Assembly (NCBI GenBank): GCA_947175045.1
Contig: CAMWLH010000011.1
Coordinates: 1 to 15,414, forward strand
Reading direction: 5' to 3'
Length of the DNA: 15,414 bases
From: an uncultured Clostridia bacterium
GTDB taxonomy: Bacteria > Bacillota > Clostridia > Oscillospirales > Ruminococcaceae
A program made the position numbers and the translations under genes. The notes beneath the pieces are model-generated. The model searched no databases. It saw nothing but the letters and a program-made list of their open reading frames with translations, and had not been told where the DNA came from. Below are positions 1 to 5,621 of this stretch, in pieces. Position 1 is the first letter of the stretch; the number at the start of each line of letters is the position of its first letter.

Positions 1-124
1 AAACCCTTCTGAGCACGCTCTACCACTGCTCTCCCTACCTCTTGCATTTATTATAAAACTTTTTACAAGTCAATATACTTTTCGACAAATTGAGAGATAA
101 ATTTTCATTTTATTGCTGAAAAAG

Positions 125-158
125 AAAAAACGGCTTGCCGGAACGCAACCGCTTTTTT
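125..158. terminator. Bidirectional rho-independent terminator
   Basis: CGGCTTGC (131-138) pairs with GCAACCG (145-151) around a six-base loop with one bulged C. The stem is flanked by six A (125-130) and a run of T (153-159), so it has a U-tract in both directions. It is the first convincing terminator downstream of the leftward gene ending at 404, about 250 bases away, and could also stop transcription entering from the left. Confidence 0.6.
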
Positions 159-234
159 TCAATATTCCAATTATGAAAAAGGCGATATCAAACAAACACG
201 CTTGTAAACACAAACATACAAAAATAAGAATTGA

Positions 235-275
235 TGAAAAAGAAAAACAGGCTTGCCAAACGCGACCACATTTTT
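235..275. repeat. Degraded direct copy of the terminator region at 117-159
   Basis: Both segments begin TGAAAAAGAAAAA, continue with GGCTTGCC, then an ACGCRACC block, and end in a T-run. The second copy starts 118 bases after the first. Substitutions in it destroy the hairpin (ACCGC has become ACCAC), so it is probably a duplicated terminator that has decayed. Confidence 0.5.
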
Positions 276-317
276 AAAATCTGCAGTCATAAAAGATGAT
301 AAACCAAAGAATACACG

Positions 318-346
318 GTATATGTATACACGCACACACGCGCATA
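318..346. other. 29-bp alternating purine-pyrimidine tract (possible Z-DNA)
   Basis: From G318 to A346 purines and pyrimidines alternate without a break, moving from TATATGTATA to CACGCACACACGCGC. Such tracts can adopt Z-DNA under negative supercoiling. It lies in non-coding DNA. The alternation is seen directly; any function is inference. Confidence 0.45.
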
Positions 347-394
347 GTCTATATTACTCTCTGTAAACAAGAAATAAAATTTTCTTTTTCAGTA

Positions 395-416
395 ATTAAA
401 TATTCAGATATTTAAT
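395..416. repeat. 9-bp inverted repeat at the 3' end of the leftward gene
   Basis: ATTAAATAT (395-403) and ATATTTAAT (408-416) are perfect inverted arms around TCAG, and the loop contains the first bases of the gene's TGA stop (minus strand, 404-406). There is no U-tract directly after it on the minus strand, so it is more likely a 3'-end mRNA stem than a true terminator. Confidence 0.4.
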
Positions 417-1255
417 ACAGGTTTAATATCTATAATTCGCTTTTTCATTTTTGGACTACGTCTTATTTTACTAAAAAAATGCGCGGCTTTCCCACGCATA
501 ATACGACCTAAACGACGAACAAATTTCACTACTCTTGTTGAGCGGAACAGCCGCTTTATTTCCTTTAACAGCAGCCCGGCGGAGCTTTCACGTCCCGCGT
601 TCAGAATATACTCGATCTGCGACTTAACGGCGTAATTCATAGCAGTACCGTTAATGATAACACGCAGAGCCTCCGCGGCGCGGAGCGAATGACGGCGGCG
701 CACGATGTGGGTCACATAAACCCTGTTATGACCGTTGTCCCCCTCATAGCGTGTATAGCGCTGTTTAGCTATATATCCGTATTCCTGCAGCTCCTTTGTG
801 CAGGAAATGACCGTTCCTCTCGCCATATCGGACAGCTCCTGAATCTGAGATAACGACAGCAGACAGCGCCCGCTGTCATTGCAATTAAGAGTATAAAGTA
901 TCAACAGGCGCAATGAACTTTTAGGCAGTTCCAGAGCGGAGATCGGGACAAAGCGGTAGTTCTTCGGTTTCACAAGTGTTTCGGCGAGAACATAGGCGTT
1001 GCATTTCCTGCGGTTGTCCTTATAGCGTTCCACGCGCTCCTTTATCGCTCCTATCGCGTAAAGCTCGTTTATAACACGGATAATGTTGGTAAGACCCGTG
1101 CGCTCCGCTATATGGCTGTTGGTTATAACAACGGTATCGCCCTTAGCCGCCTGTGCAATGGACGCAAGCAGGAACATGACCTTGACCGCCGCCGCGGACA
1201 GCTTGGGATAGATAAAATCCGCATTAACTCTTACAAGCTGTCCGTTTTTCTTCAT
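404..1255 (-). CDS. Double winged-helix DNA-binding protein, replication-initiator-like
   Basis: The product is 283 aa, from an ATG at 1253-1255 with an AAGAGGT ribosome binding site just upstream. I do not recognise a named family. Residues about 18-75 read as a winged helix (VVITNSHIAERTGLT recognition region, then INELYAIGAIKE). Residues about 109-185 look like a second one (LSLSQIQELSDMARGTV, then KELQEYGYIAKQ). Two consecutive winged helices are the layout of many plasmid and integrative-element replication initiators, so that is a possible but unproven role. The C-terminus (about 230-283) is very basic and lacks clear structure. It lies 12 bases downstream of the broken gene ending at 1268 on the same strand, so the two were probably co-transcribed. 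It is outside the phage early operon and probably belongs to the flanking DNA, perhaps another mobile element. Confidence 0.6.
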   Translation of the reverse strand: MKKNGQLVRVNADFIYPKLSAAAVKVMFLLASIAQAAKGDTVVITNSHIAERTGLTNIIRVINELYAIGAIKERVERYKDNRRKCNAYVLAETLVKPKNYRFVPISALELPKSSLRLLILYTLNCNDSGRCLLSLSQIQELSDMARGTVISCTKELQEYGYIAKQRYTRYEGDNGHNRVYVTHIVRRRHSLRAAEALRVIINGTAMNYAVKSQIEYILNAGRESSAGLLLKEIKRLFRSTRVVKFVRRLGRIMRGKAAHFFSKIRRSPKMKKRIIDIKPVLNI

Positions 1256-1267
1256 AATTGTTACCTC

Positions 1268-2366
1268 TTAATAATTTATTTGTTCCTCGGCTTCTTCCTT
1301 GTCGCGGAAGTCCTCAAACGCTTTGTCAAAGATATCCTCAAAGGCTGCCGAGGAAAACGGATCGGGTTCATAAGGAGCGCATATAACCTCGTTAAGGTTA
1401 GGAGATAATATATCTCTGAATTTATCAATATCTGCCCGGTTTGAGAAATTCAGCGCTACCGTGTAATTCACCTTATTCATGGGAATCTGCGCCGTGTAGA
1501 CCATCGGCAGCTCGTTCCATGACGTTCCGCCAATGAGATATACTTAGCTGTCCGGCGGGACACCACACGTCGAACACTTCCGCGTAGACCGTATAGTATT
1601 TATTGTCGGGATACCAGATCGGGGTAAAATGTACCCTGTCACCGTAGGTGCTGTACTCGTTCTTCTTGAACACCAGATCGTTTCCGACCTTTTCAAGCAG
1701 CCTGTTGTATTTTGCGCTGCTCTCGCGGTTATAGTTAAACTCGGGGAACAGGACGTTTCCGATCTGCGCTCCCGTGCAAAACGCCGTGTCACCGCTGATA
1801 TGGCTGTTCATTGTGATCTCAATTCCGTAACCCGATTTCATTGTGTACAGTCCCGTCGAATTTGAGTAGGTCGCGGTATAGCAGCGCTGCGACGGAGCAA
1901 TCGACATTTCAGCATTTAGGCTGACGGTATAATAGACCTTATGCGCCTCTCCCGATAGGATTACGGCATTGCTATAGGTGCGTCCCGACAATTTCTCCGC
2001 TCGTTCGCTTGCATAATATCTGTTATCTACTCCCCATTGTGTTGCATAATAATCAATTTCTTCATAGCTTGCTCCATAATATGGACTTCTTGGGTCCGAA
2101 CTGTTGCCCGAGCCTGTTATATAGTTAAATGTTTTATGGCTTTTCTTTTCAAGTTGGTGTTGCGACCAATCATAAGACCAGACATACCACGATAATTCCG
2201 TTACATCATTTTTTGAAGCATATCCCGATATATTCTTTTCAACGGATGACGCGGAAAAAATCCTTTGCCAAGATGGACGTGTATCTGTAACCGTTGGATC
2301 GGGAGGGGTTTTTTCCTCAACTTTGGCAATTTTTGCGTTTATAGCAAGAACACTGCATTGCCGTTG
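1268..2366 (-). pseudogene. Broken gene of unknown function (5'-truncated and frameshifted)
   Basis: On the minus strand the frame is open from just after a TAA at 2367-2369 down to about 1540. It encodes a protein rich in Tyr, Trp, Ser and Asn with a Pro-rich start (EEKTPPDPT). Between that stop and a TTG at 1989-1991 there is no ATG, GTG or TTG, and the region clearly reads as protein, so the true N-terminus is missing. Near 1536-1548 the sense switches frame: after CPAGQLS the continuation GGTSWNELPMVYTAQIPMN is in another frame and runs to the TAA at 1268. The joined product would be about 365 aa. The acidic tail (about the last 30 residues) is rich in D/E and ends QINY. No domain is recognised and no membrane segment is visible. 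It was probably the upstream partner of the winged-helix gene. Confidence 0.6.
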
Positions 2367-2390
2367 TTATTTGACAGGTAGAATGCTGAA

Positions 2391-2414
2391 AATAAAAAAG
2401 CCTAAAAAAGGCTT
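2391..2414 (-). terminator. Small rho-independent terminator, leftward
   Basis: AAGCC (2398-2402) and GGCTT (2410-2414) form a five-pair stem. On the minus strand the stem is followed by TTTTATTTT. It would stop leftward transcription before the broken gene. Confidence 0.4.
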
Positions 2415-2439
2415 GAAAAATGCGGAAACGCGCCGAAAG

Positions 2440-2461
2440 TGGCTTTATAGAGCCGTTTTTT
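2440..2461 (+). terminator. Small rho-independent terminator, rightward
   Basis: GGCTT (2441-2445) pairs with GAGCC (2450-2454) around TATA and is followed by G and six T. The stem is short but the U-tract is good. Confidence 0.4.
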
Positions 2462-2491
2462 AGACTTGAAACAGTGGAATAAAATAAAATC

Positions 2492-2529
2492 ATGCCCAGA
2501 AGGTTGTCAAAAACTTTTCGGGCATTTTT
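2492..2529 (+). terminator. Rho-independent terminator, rightward
   Basis: ATGCCC (2492-2497) pairs exactly with GGGCAT (2520-2525). Further partial pairing of AGAAG with CTTTT extends the stem inward, and it ends in TTTTT (2525-2529). It would insulate the prophage end from rightward host transcription. Confidence 0.5.
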
Positions 2530-2567
2530 GTTATATAAATGCAACACATGAGAATTTTATGGAGTGT

Positions 2568-2607
2568 CTTCAAAAAAATGTTCAAACTTCTTCAAAAAAC
2601 GTTCAAA
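2568..2607. repeat. Tandem imperfect 18-19-bp direct repeat
   Basis: CTTCAAAAAAATGTTCAAA (2568-2586) is followed after three bases by CTTCAAAAAACGTTCAAA (2590-2607). The copies differ only by one A and one T/C change. The period is 22 bases, so both copies face roughly the same side of the helix. It may be a protein-binding pair or a transposase end-site; function unknown. Confidence 0.4.
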
Positions 2608-2673
2608 TGGCTTTGCAGAGCGTTCTAACAAGATTTGAGGTAAAGTAAAAATCAATCATAAAATTTACATAAA

Positions 2674-2738
2674 TGTATTATTTTAGCAACGAACTCAACG
2701 AACAAAAAAACTTTGTCAACGAACAACTTCGTTGACAA
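2674..2738. repeat. Candidate prophage left end with transposase-binding repeats
   Basis: TGTATT at 2674 resembles the first bases of the phage Mu left end (TGTATT, from memory). It is followed by CAACGAAC in direct orientation at 2687-2694, 2696-2703 and 2717-2724. An inverted copy (TTCGTTG, 2728-2734) completes a perfect inverted repeat, TTGTCAACGAA (2713-2723) / TTCGTTGACAA (2728-2738), around CAAC. Several transposase sites in one end, about 190 bases from the repressor stop, is the Mu arrangement. The right end is not in this window, so the boundary cannot be confirmed. The inverted repeat has no U-tract, so it is unlikely to be a terminator. Confidence 0.4.
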
Positions 2739-2817
2739 GATATGAATGTCATAAAATAATAATCATTACTATTTCTTTGTGCAAAATTTTATACTATTAA
2801 AAATATAAATTAAGAAT

Positions 2818-2850
2818 GGCATTTTTGGAGTGAATGCCGCTCCGTTTTTT
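2818..2850. terminator. Overlapping alternative hairpins downstream of the repressor gene
   Basis: Two stems share bases: GGCAT (2818-2822) with ATGCC (2834-2838), and GGAG (2827-2830) with CTCC (2840-2843). The second is followed by G and six T on the plus strand, so it ends rightward transcripts; the first could end the leftward repressor message. They lie 14 bases beyond the repressor stop codon. Confidence 0.4.
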
Positions 2851-2863
2851 CTTCAAATTCTTT

Positions 2864-3655
2864 TTAAACACGACCTATAACCCTACCGCTGCAGCGTACA
2901 TCTTCGTAATCAGATAAAGGTATATCGTCGTAATCCTCGTTAAGGGAAACAAGGTGATCACCGCAATATTTCTTTATGTAACCACTTCCGTCAAGGATAA
3001 ATATACCGATTTGCCCCATCTCAACAGTATCCTGCATTTTAACCAGAACAATGTCACCGTCATAATAAACGGGCTCCATGCTGTCGCCGCTTATCGTCAG
3101 GGCATAGTCAGCGCGGCGGGCTTCGGGAGTGTCGGAAATCTCTATTGTTTCCCAATTGTCGCCTTCGTCCAACTCAAATCCGCACCCTGCTGATACCTTG
3201 TAAACACTATGGCGAATTTCAATCAGCCGCTCCTCGTCCTGTTCTGGCGCTTCATCGGCGGCAGGAGCGACGATGATAGGCTTAGATTTCTCAGCCGTCT
3301 TTTTCTTCTCTTTGGAGATTTTTTCAGCTTCTTGTGCCGCTCGTGCGGCGGCAAGCTCTGCAAGTGCCTCGGCTTTGCCTAAAAGTTTGCCTCTATCAAT
3401 ATCTGACAAATTATTATAATAATTTAAAAGCTCCTTTACATCATCGGATATCGCGTTTGTGTTTTCTCTACCATAAACCAAATAATCTAAAGAAACATGA
3501 AAGAATTCAGAAATTTCCACTAAATACTTTCGGTATGAATTACTCTTACCGCTCTTCCAATCAGTAAAGGCTGCTTTTTTTAAGCCTAAATGGTCTGTAA
3601 GTTGTTTCTGATCTGTGTTACCAAGCAAATCAATTATTCTGTCTAAAATGTTCAA
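2864..3655 (-). CDS. Phage repressor, XRE helix-turn-helix plus S24 (LexA-like) peptidase
   Basis: The product is 263 aa from a TTG start (3653-3655) with a perfect AGGAGG six bases upstream. Residues about 4-62 are an XRE-type DNA-binding domain (QKQLTDHLGLKKAAFTDWKSG). A Lys/Glu/Ala-rich linker (about 95-140) follows, then a C-terminal S24 peptidase domain. Visible key residues are the Ala156-Gly157 cleavage pair in SAGCGF, the nucleophile Ser192 in SGDSMEP and the general base Lys228 in GYIKKY. In this family DNA damage promotes RecA-assisted self-cleavage, which separates the DNA-binding half and induces the phage. It is transcribed leftward away from the early operon, with two 19-bp operators in the intervening 187 bases, so autoregulation is likely. 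Mu itself uses a non-cleavable c repressor; the S24 type resembles lambdoid phages and suggests an SOS-inducible transposable phage. Confidence 0.9.
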   Translation of the reverse strand: MNILDRIIDLLGNTDQKQLTDHLGLKKAAFTDWKSGKSNSYRKYLVEISEFFHVSLDYLVYGRENTNAISDDVKELLNYYNNLSDIDRGKLLGKAEALAELAAARAAQEAEKISKEKKKTAEKSKPIIVAPAADEAPEQDEERLIEIRHSVYKVSAGCGFELDEGDNWETIEISDTPEARRADYALTISGDSMEPVYYDGDIVLVKMQDTVEMGQIGIFILDGSGYIKKYCGDHLVSLNEDYDDIPLSDYEDVRCSGRVIGRV

Positions 3656-3687
3656 ATAAATCCTCCTAACTTATACACATTTAACAA

Positions 3688-3706
3688 AGTATGAAAAAAT
3701 CGTACT
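3688..3706. promoter_or_regulatory. Operator O1
   Basis: AGTATGAAAAAATCGTACT is an imperfect 19-bp palindrome with AGTA/TACT ends, and shares the form AGTAnGAAAnnnTCGTACT with O2. It overlaps the -10 of the repressor promoter. Confidence 0.65.
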
Positions 3707-3716
3707 TTTATTTCAA
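3688..3716 (-). promoter_or_regulatory. Repressor promoter (leftward)
   Basis: On the minus strand, TTGAAA (3711-3716) and CATACT (3688-3693) are separated by exactly 17 bases. The -10 is imperfect. Operator O1 fills most of the space between the two boxes, so bound repressor would shut its own promoter. Confidence 0.55.
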
Positions 3717-3723
3717 AAAAACC

Positions 3724-3752
3724 TTGACAGTAAGAAAATTTCGTACTATAAT
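3724..3752 (+). promoter_or_regulatory. Early promoter (rightward), consensus sigma-70
   Basis: TTGACA (3724-3729) and TATAAT (3747-3752) are both perfect consensus boxes with a 17-base spacer. Transcription should start near 3759, giving a leader of about 85 bases. Operator O2 occupies the entire spacer, so this very strong promoter would depend on the repressor to be silent. Confidence 0.9.
3729..3747. promoter_or_regulatory. Operator O2
   Basis: AGTAAGAAAATTTCGTACT is a 19-bp palindrome with one mismatched pair (AGTAAGAAA against TTTCGTACT). It runs from the last base of the -35 to the first base of the -10 of the early promoter. Its centre is 41 bases (about four helical turns) from that of O1, so two repressor dimers would lie on the same DNA face and could cooperate. 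Confidence 0.7.
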
Positions 3753-3760
3753 ATAAGTGT

Positions 3761-3808
3761 CCCCGACAGGGGCAACGAAAGGTATAGTTATCCACTTTCA
3801 ATTATACC
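3761..3808 (+). promoter_or_regulatory. Two stem-loops in the early leader
   Basis: CCCC-GACA-GGGG (3761-3772) is a tight hairpin just after the start of transcription. GGTATAGTT (3781-3789) pairs with AATTATACC (3800-3808) through nine pairs, one a G-U, around a ten-base loop. Both lie between the promoter and the first ribosome binding site (AAGGAGG, 3828-3834). They could stabilise the 5' end or act as a control site; neither has a following U-tract, so they are not terminators. Confidence 0.45.
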
Positions 3809-3842
3809 ATAAAGCGGAAAAAAATACAAGGAGGTAAATAAA

Positions 3843-3974
3843 TTGGATTTTGACGAATTAGAGTTGGGCGCGGACGAATTAGCGCCAGAGAAACCCTACA
3901 CGCCGGAGCGGCGGGAGGAGATCGACGAGCTTTGGGCATATCTTGCCGCTCTTGCGGCGGAAATAACAGCATAA
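3843..3974 (+). CDS. Small acidic protein, first early gene
   Basis: A 43-aa frame from TTG (3843), with AAGGAGG at a good distance upstream, ending in TAA at 3972-3974. The stop overlaps the ribosome binding site of the next gene. The peptide is strongly acidic (DFDELELGADELAPEKP), followed by a predicted helix (RREEIDELWAYLAALAAEI). I do not recognise a family. Small acidic proteins in phage early regions often bind host or regulatory proteins, but that is only inference. It is real on grounds of ribosome binding site, position and tight spacing. Confidence 0.6.
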   Translation: MDFDELELGADELAPEKPYTPERREEIDELWAYLAALAAEITA

Positions 3975-3986
3975 GGAGGTCGTATT

Positions 3987-4190
3987 ATGGAGTTTGGTAA
4001 AATTCTCAGGCACAAGCGCGAGGATCACAATCTGACCCAAGCGGAGGTTGCTGAGCGGATCGGCGTAAGCCGCCAGAATGTGGACAGCTATGAATCCGGC
4101 TATAAAATCCCGTCTATGCGGGTAGTGATCGCCACCGCCGATCTGTTCCACTGCACAACCGACGAGATGATAGGGAGGAAGATATCATGA
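3987..4190 (+). CDS. Small XRE-family regulator (Ner/Cro position)
   Basis: The product is 67 aa from ATG 3987 with AAGGAGG upstream. Nearly the whole protein is one XRE helix-turn-helix: LTQAEVAERIGVSRQNVDSYE (about residues 17-37) is the characteristic helix-turn-helix, with SGYKIPSMRVV continuing the fold. It has no other domain. It sits directly after the early promoter, where Mu carries ner and lambda carries cro, so it is likely a second repressor that turns down early or repressor transcription. Its stop overlaps the next start (ATGA, 4187-4190), implying coupled translation with the antirepressor. Confidence 0.8.
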   Translation: MEFGKILRHKREDHNLTQAEVAERIGVSRQNVDSYESGYKIPSMRVVIATADLFHCTTDEMIGRKIS

Positions 4191-4819
4191 ACGAATTAAA
4201 GGTTTTCAGCAGTACCGAGTTTGGCGAGCTGGGGGTTATGCTGATTGACGGAAAGGAGTATTTCCCCGCTACACAGTGTGCACTGACATTGGGTTACAAA
4301 AATCCTAAAGACGCTATTATAAGGCACTGCAAGGGGGTCGTGAAACACGACCTCCCCACAAATGGCGGCACACAGACCGTCAACTACATACCCGAAGGTG
4401 ACCTTTACCGCCTTATAGTCAGCTCGAAGCTGCCGCAGGCAGAGAAATTCGAGCGGTGGGTCTTTGACGAGGTGCTTCCGTCAATCAGACACAACGGCGG
4501 GTACGTCGGGAACGTCGAGGAGCTTATCGCAAAGACCGCGACGGCAGTCGCAACAGCGGTTATAAAACAAATTATACCAATTTTACAGCTTGACGGCAGC
4601 CCTCTCGACGATTTTCGGACGGTTCAGATGGCGACGCCCAGACCTCGGCGAAAAGCTATGAGCAAAATATCACGAGTAGATTTGGAAGTGCATCAGACCG
4701 TAGATGATATGATCCGTTCGGATAGATACAGCTATGAGGATATAAAGGATTATCTCGGCGAGCATGGAGTTGCAGTCAGCTGCACGGCAATATGTAATTA
4801 TCGAAAAAGGCTCATGTAA
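4187..4819 (+). CDS. BRO-N domain antirepressor with a gp27-like C-terminal module
   Basis: The product is 210 aa. Residues about 7-105 are a BRO-N domain (GKEYFPATQCALTLGYKNPKDAI, then GDLYRLIVSSKLPQAEKFERWVFDEVLPSIRHNGGYV), the N-terminal domain of many phage antirepressors. A linker (about 106-150) leads to a C-terminal segment (about 158-208) with VDDMI, YSYEDIKDYL and SCTAICNYRKR. That segment is clearly similar to the N-terminal segment of the DUF3486 protein at 14368 (VEQMI, YTYREVCDFI, SQTAVCNYAKG). Family knowledge suggests it relieves repression by binding the repressor or DNA. It overlaps the XRE gene by four bases. The C-terminal similarity suggests both proteins recognise the same kind of target, perhaps a DNA site; that part is inference. 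Confidence 0.8.
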   Translation: MNELKVFSSTEFGELGVMLIDGKEYFPATQCALTLGYKNPKDAIIRHCKGVVKHDLPTNGGTQTVNYIPEGDLYRLIVSSKLPQAEKFERWVFDEVLPSIRHNGGYVGNVEELIAKTATAVATAVIKQIIPILQLDGSPLDDFRTVQMATPRPRRKAMSKISRVDLEVHQTVDDMIRSDRYSYEDIKDYLGEHGVAVSCTAICNYRKRLM

Positions 4820-4838
4820 ATATAACAGGAGGAAATTT

Positions 4839-5006
4839 ATGAAACTGAAAGACAAAAAGCCAATCATAATAGCGGCGCTTCGGTCGCTGGGGATCACGCC
4901 GCGGGAGCTTGAGATCACTCCCGACACCGACACGATAGGCAACGTTTTCGTCAACGGAGAGTTTTTCGGGGTGTTCGATTACATAAGACGGACGTTTGTG
5001 GATTAG
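4839..5006 (+). CDS. Small conserved-looking phage protein of unknown function
   Basis: The product is 55 aa from ATG 4839, chosen because AGGAGG lies seven bases upstream; the longer frame to 4764 runs back into the antirepressor gene. The N-terminus is basic (MKLKDKKP) with a helix (IIIAALRSLG), and the second half reads as beta strands (IGNVFVNGEFFGVFDYIRRTFVD). The GNVFVNGEFFG...RTFVD tail is reminiscent of short proteins in clostridial phages, but I cannot name a family. No membrane segment or metal-binding cluster. Confidence 0.65.
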   Translation: MKLKDKKPIIIAALRSLGITPRELEITPDTDTIGNVFVNGEFFGVFDYIRRTFVD

Positions 5007-5016
5007 GGGGATCGTT

Positions 5017-5577
5017 ATGACAAAAGAGAATTTCCCGCAGATGTTGAAGGAGTGGCGCAAGGCGAACGGTCTATCACAGCATGGGCTTGCAGAGAAAATA
5101 GGCGTTGCCAAATCAGCGGTAAGTTTTTATGAGCGCGGAATATATTGCCCGTCCACCGAAACTGCCGTGAAACTCGCAGAACTGGGATTTGACGAGATAC
5201 CAGATGGATTAGTTCACCGCGTCAGATGTACCGAACTAAAAAAACCTCTCACAATTGAGGAGCAGCGCTTTGCGGAGGAACACCATCAACTTGTGTATAC
5301 TTTTTTGATACATAAAAAATTGCAGCGCGATGAATGGTATGATACGGTTATTTTCGGGTACTTGCGAGCTGTAAAAAAATGGTTTGCGCGTCCTGTGCTT
5401 CATCGCTATGCCTTTTCAACGGTTGCATACGGCTCAATGAGTACAAGTATGGCAAATGAGCTGAGGAAAAGAAAGAGCATACCGCGGACAGTCAGCCTCG
5501 ACGATATTATTCCGAATACAGACGGCATGACCTACGGTGATACGCTCTGCGATCCGCGAGACTGCGTGAGGACTTGA
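5017..5577 (+). CDS. XRE helix-turn-helix fused to a sigma-70 region 2-like domain
   Basis: The product is 186 aa from ATG 5017 (GGGGG ribosome binding site 5006-5010). An upstream in-frame ATG at 4996 lies inside the preceding gene and has no site. Residues about 5-58 are a clear XRE domain (LSQHGLAEKIGVAKSAVSFYERG). Residues about 84-165 resemble sigma-70 region 2: EEHHQLVYTFL, then DTVIFGYLRAVKKW, then YAFSTVAYGSMSTSMANELRKRKS, with VSLDDII at the end. There is no region 4, so promoter recognition, if any, would come through the XRE domain. It could be an alternative sigma-like factor, a co-activator binding RNA polymerase, or a decoy. Its TGA at 5575-5577 leaves 44 bases to the next start. 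Confidence 0.65.
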   Translation: MTKENFPQMLKEWRKANGLSQHGLAEKIGVAKSAVSFYERGIYCPSTETAVKLAELGFDEIPDGLVHRVRCTELKKPLTIEEQRFAEEHHQLVYTFLIHKKLQRDEWYDTVIFGYLRAVKKWFARPVLHRYAFSTVAYGSMSTSMANELRKRKSIPRTVSLDDIIPNTDGMTYGDTLCDPRDCVRT

Positions 5578-5583
5578 AAATGG

Positions 5584-5605
5584 GTTTTGCAATCGAATGC
5601 AAAAC
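5584..5605 (+). repeat. 22-bp near-perfect palindrome between genes
   Basis: GTTTTGCA (5584-5591) and TGCAAAAC (5598-5605) surround ATCGAA, in the 44-base gap after the sigma-like gene and directly upstream of AGGAGG (5611-5616). As RNA it forms an eight-pair stem that could modulate initiation at 5622; as DNA it could be an operator. Confidence 0.45.
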
Positions 5606-5621
5606 GGAACAGGAGGACGAA

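Larger units (their letters stand above)
1..403. other. AT-rich intergenic stretch without a gene
   Basis: No open frame here has a ribosome binding site or a recognisable product. It holds a bidirectional terminator (125-158), a diverged direct copy of that terminator region (235-275), a 29-bp alternating purine/pyrimidine run (318-346) and an AT-rich inverted repeat at the end of the leftward gene (395-416). The first 42 bases, read on the minus strand, look faintly like a tRNA D-arm but do not fold as one. Confidence 0.6.
2367..2863. other. Long non-coding stretch holding the probable phage boundary
   Basis: About 500 bases without a credible gene. Short frames here (for example 2466-2648) have no ribosome binding site and run across terminator hairpins. 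The stretch holds three terminator-like hairpins (2391-2414, 2440-2461, 2492-2529), a short direct repeat (2568-2607), a cluster of CAACGAAC repeats with a perfect 11-bp inverted repeat (2687-2738), and hairpins just beyond the repressor gene (2818-2850). The junction between flanking DNA and prophage should be in this interval. Confidence 0.55.

Noticed and set aside
1..42. tRNA-like sequence on the minus strand (AGTGGTAGAGC)
   Set aside because: The would-be D-arm does not pair (GAGC against GAGC), T8 is absent, and the rest would lie outside the window.
2466..2648. 60-aa plus-strand frame
   Set aside because: No ribosome binding site; it runs across a terminator hairpin and a direct repeat, and its residues look like translated AT-rich spacer.
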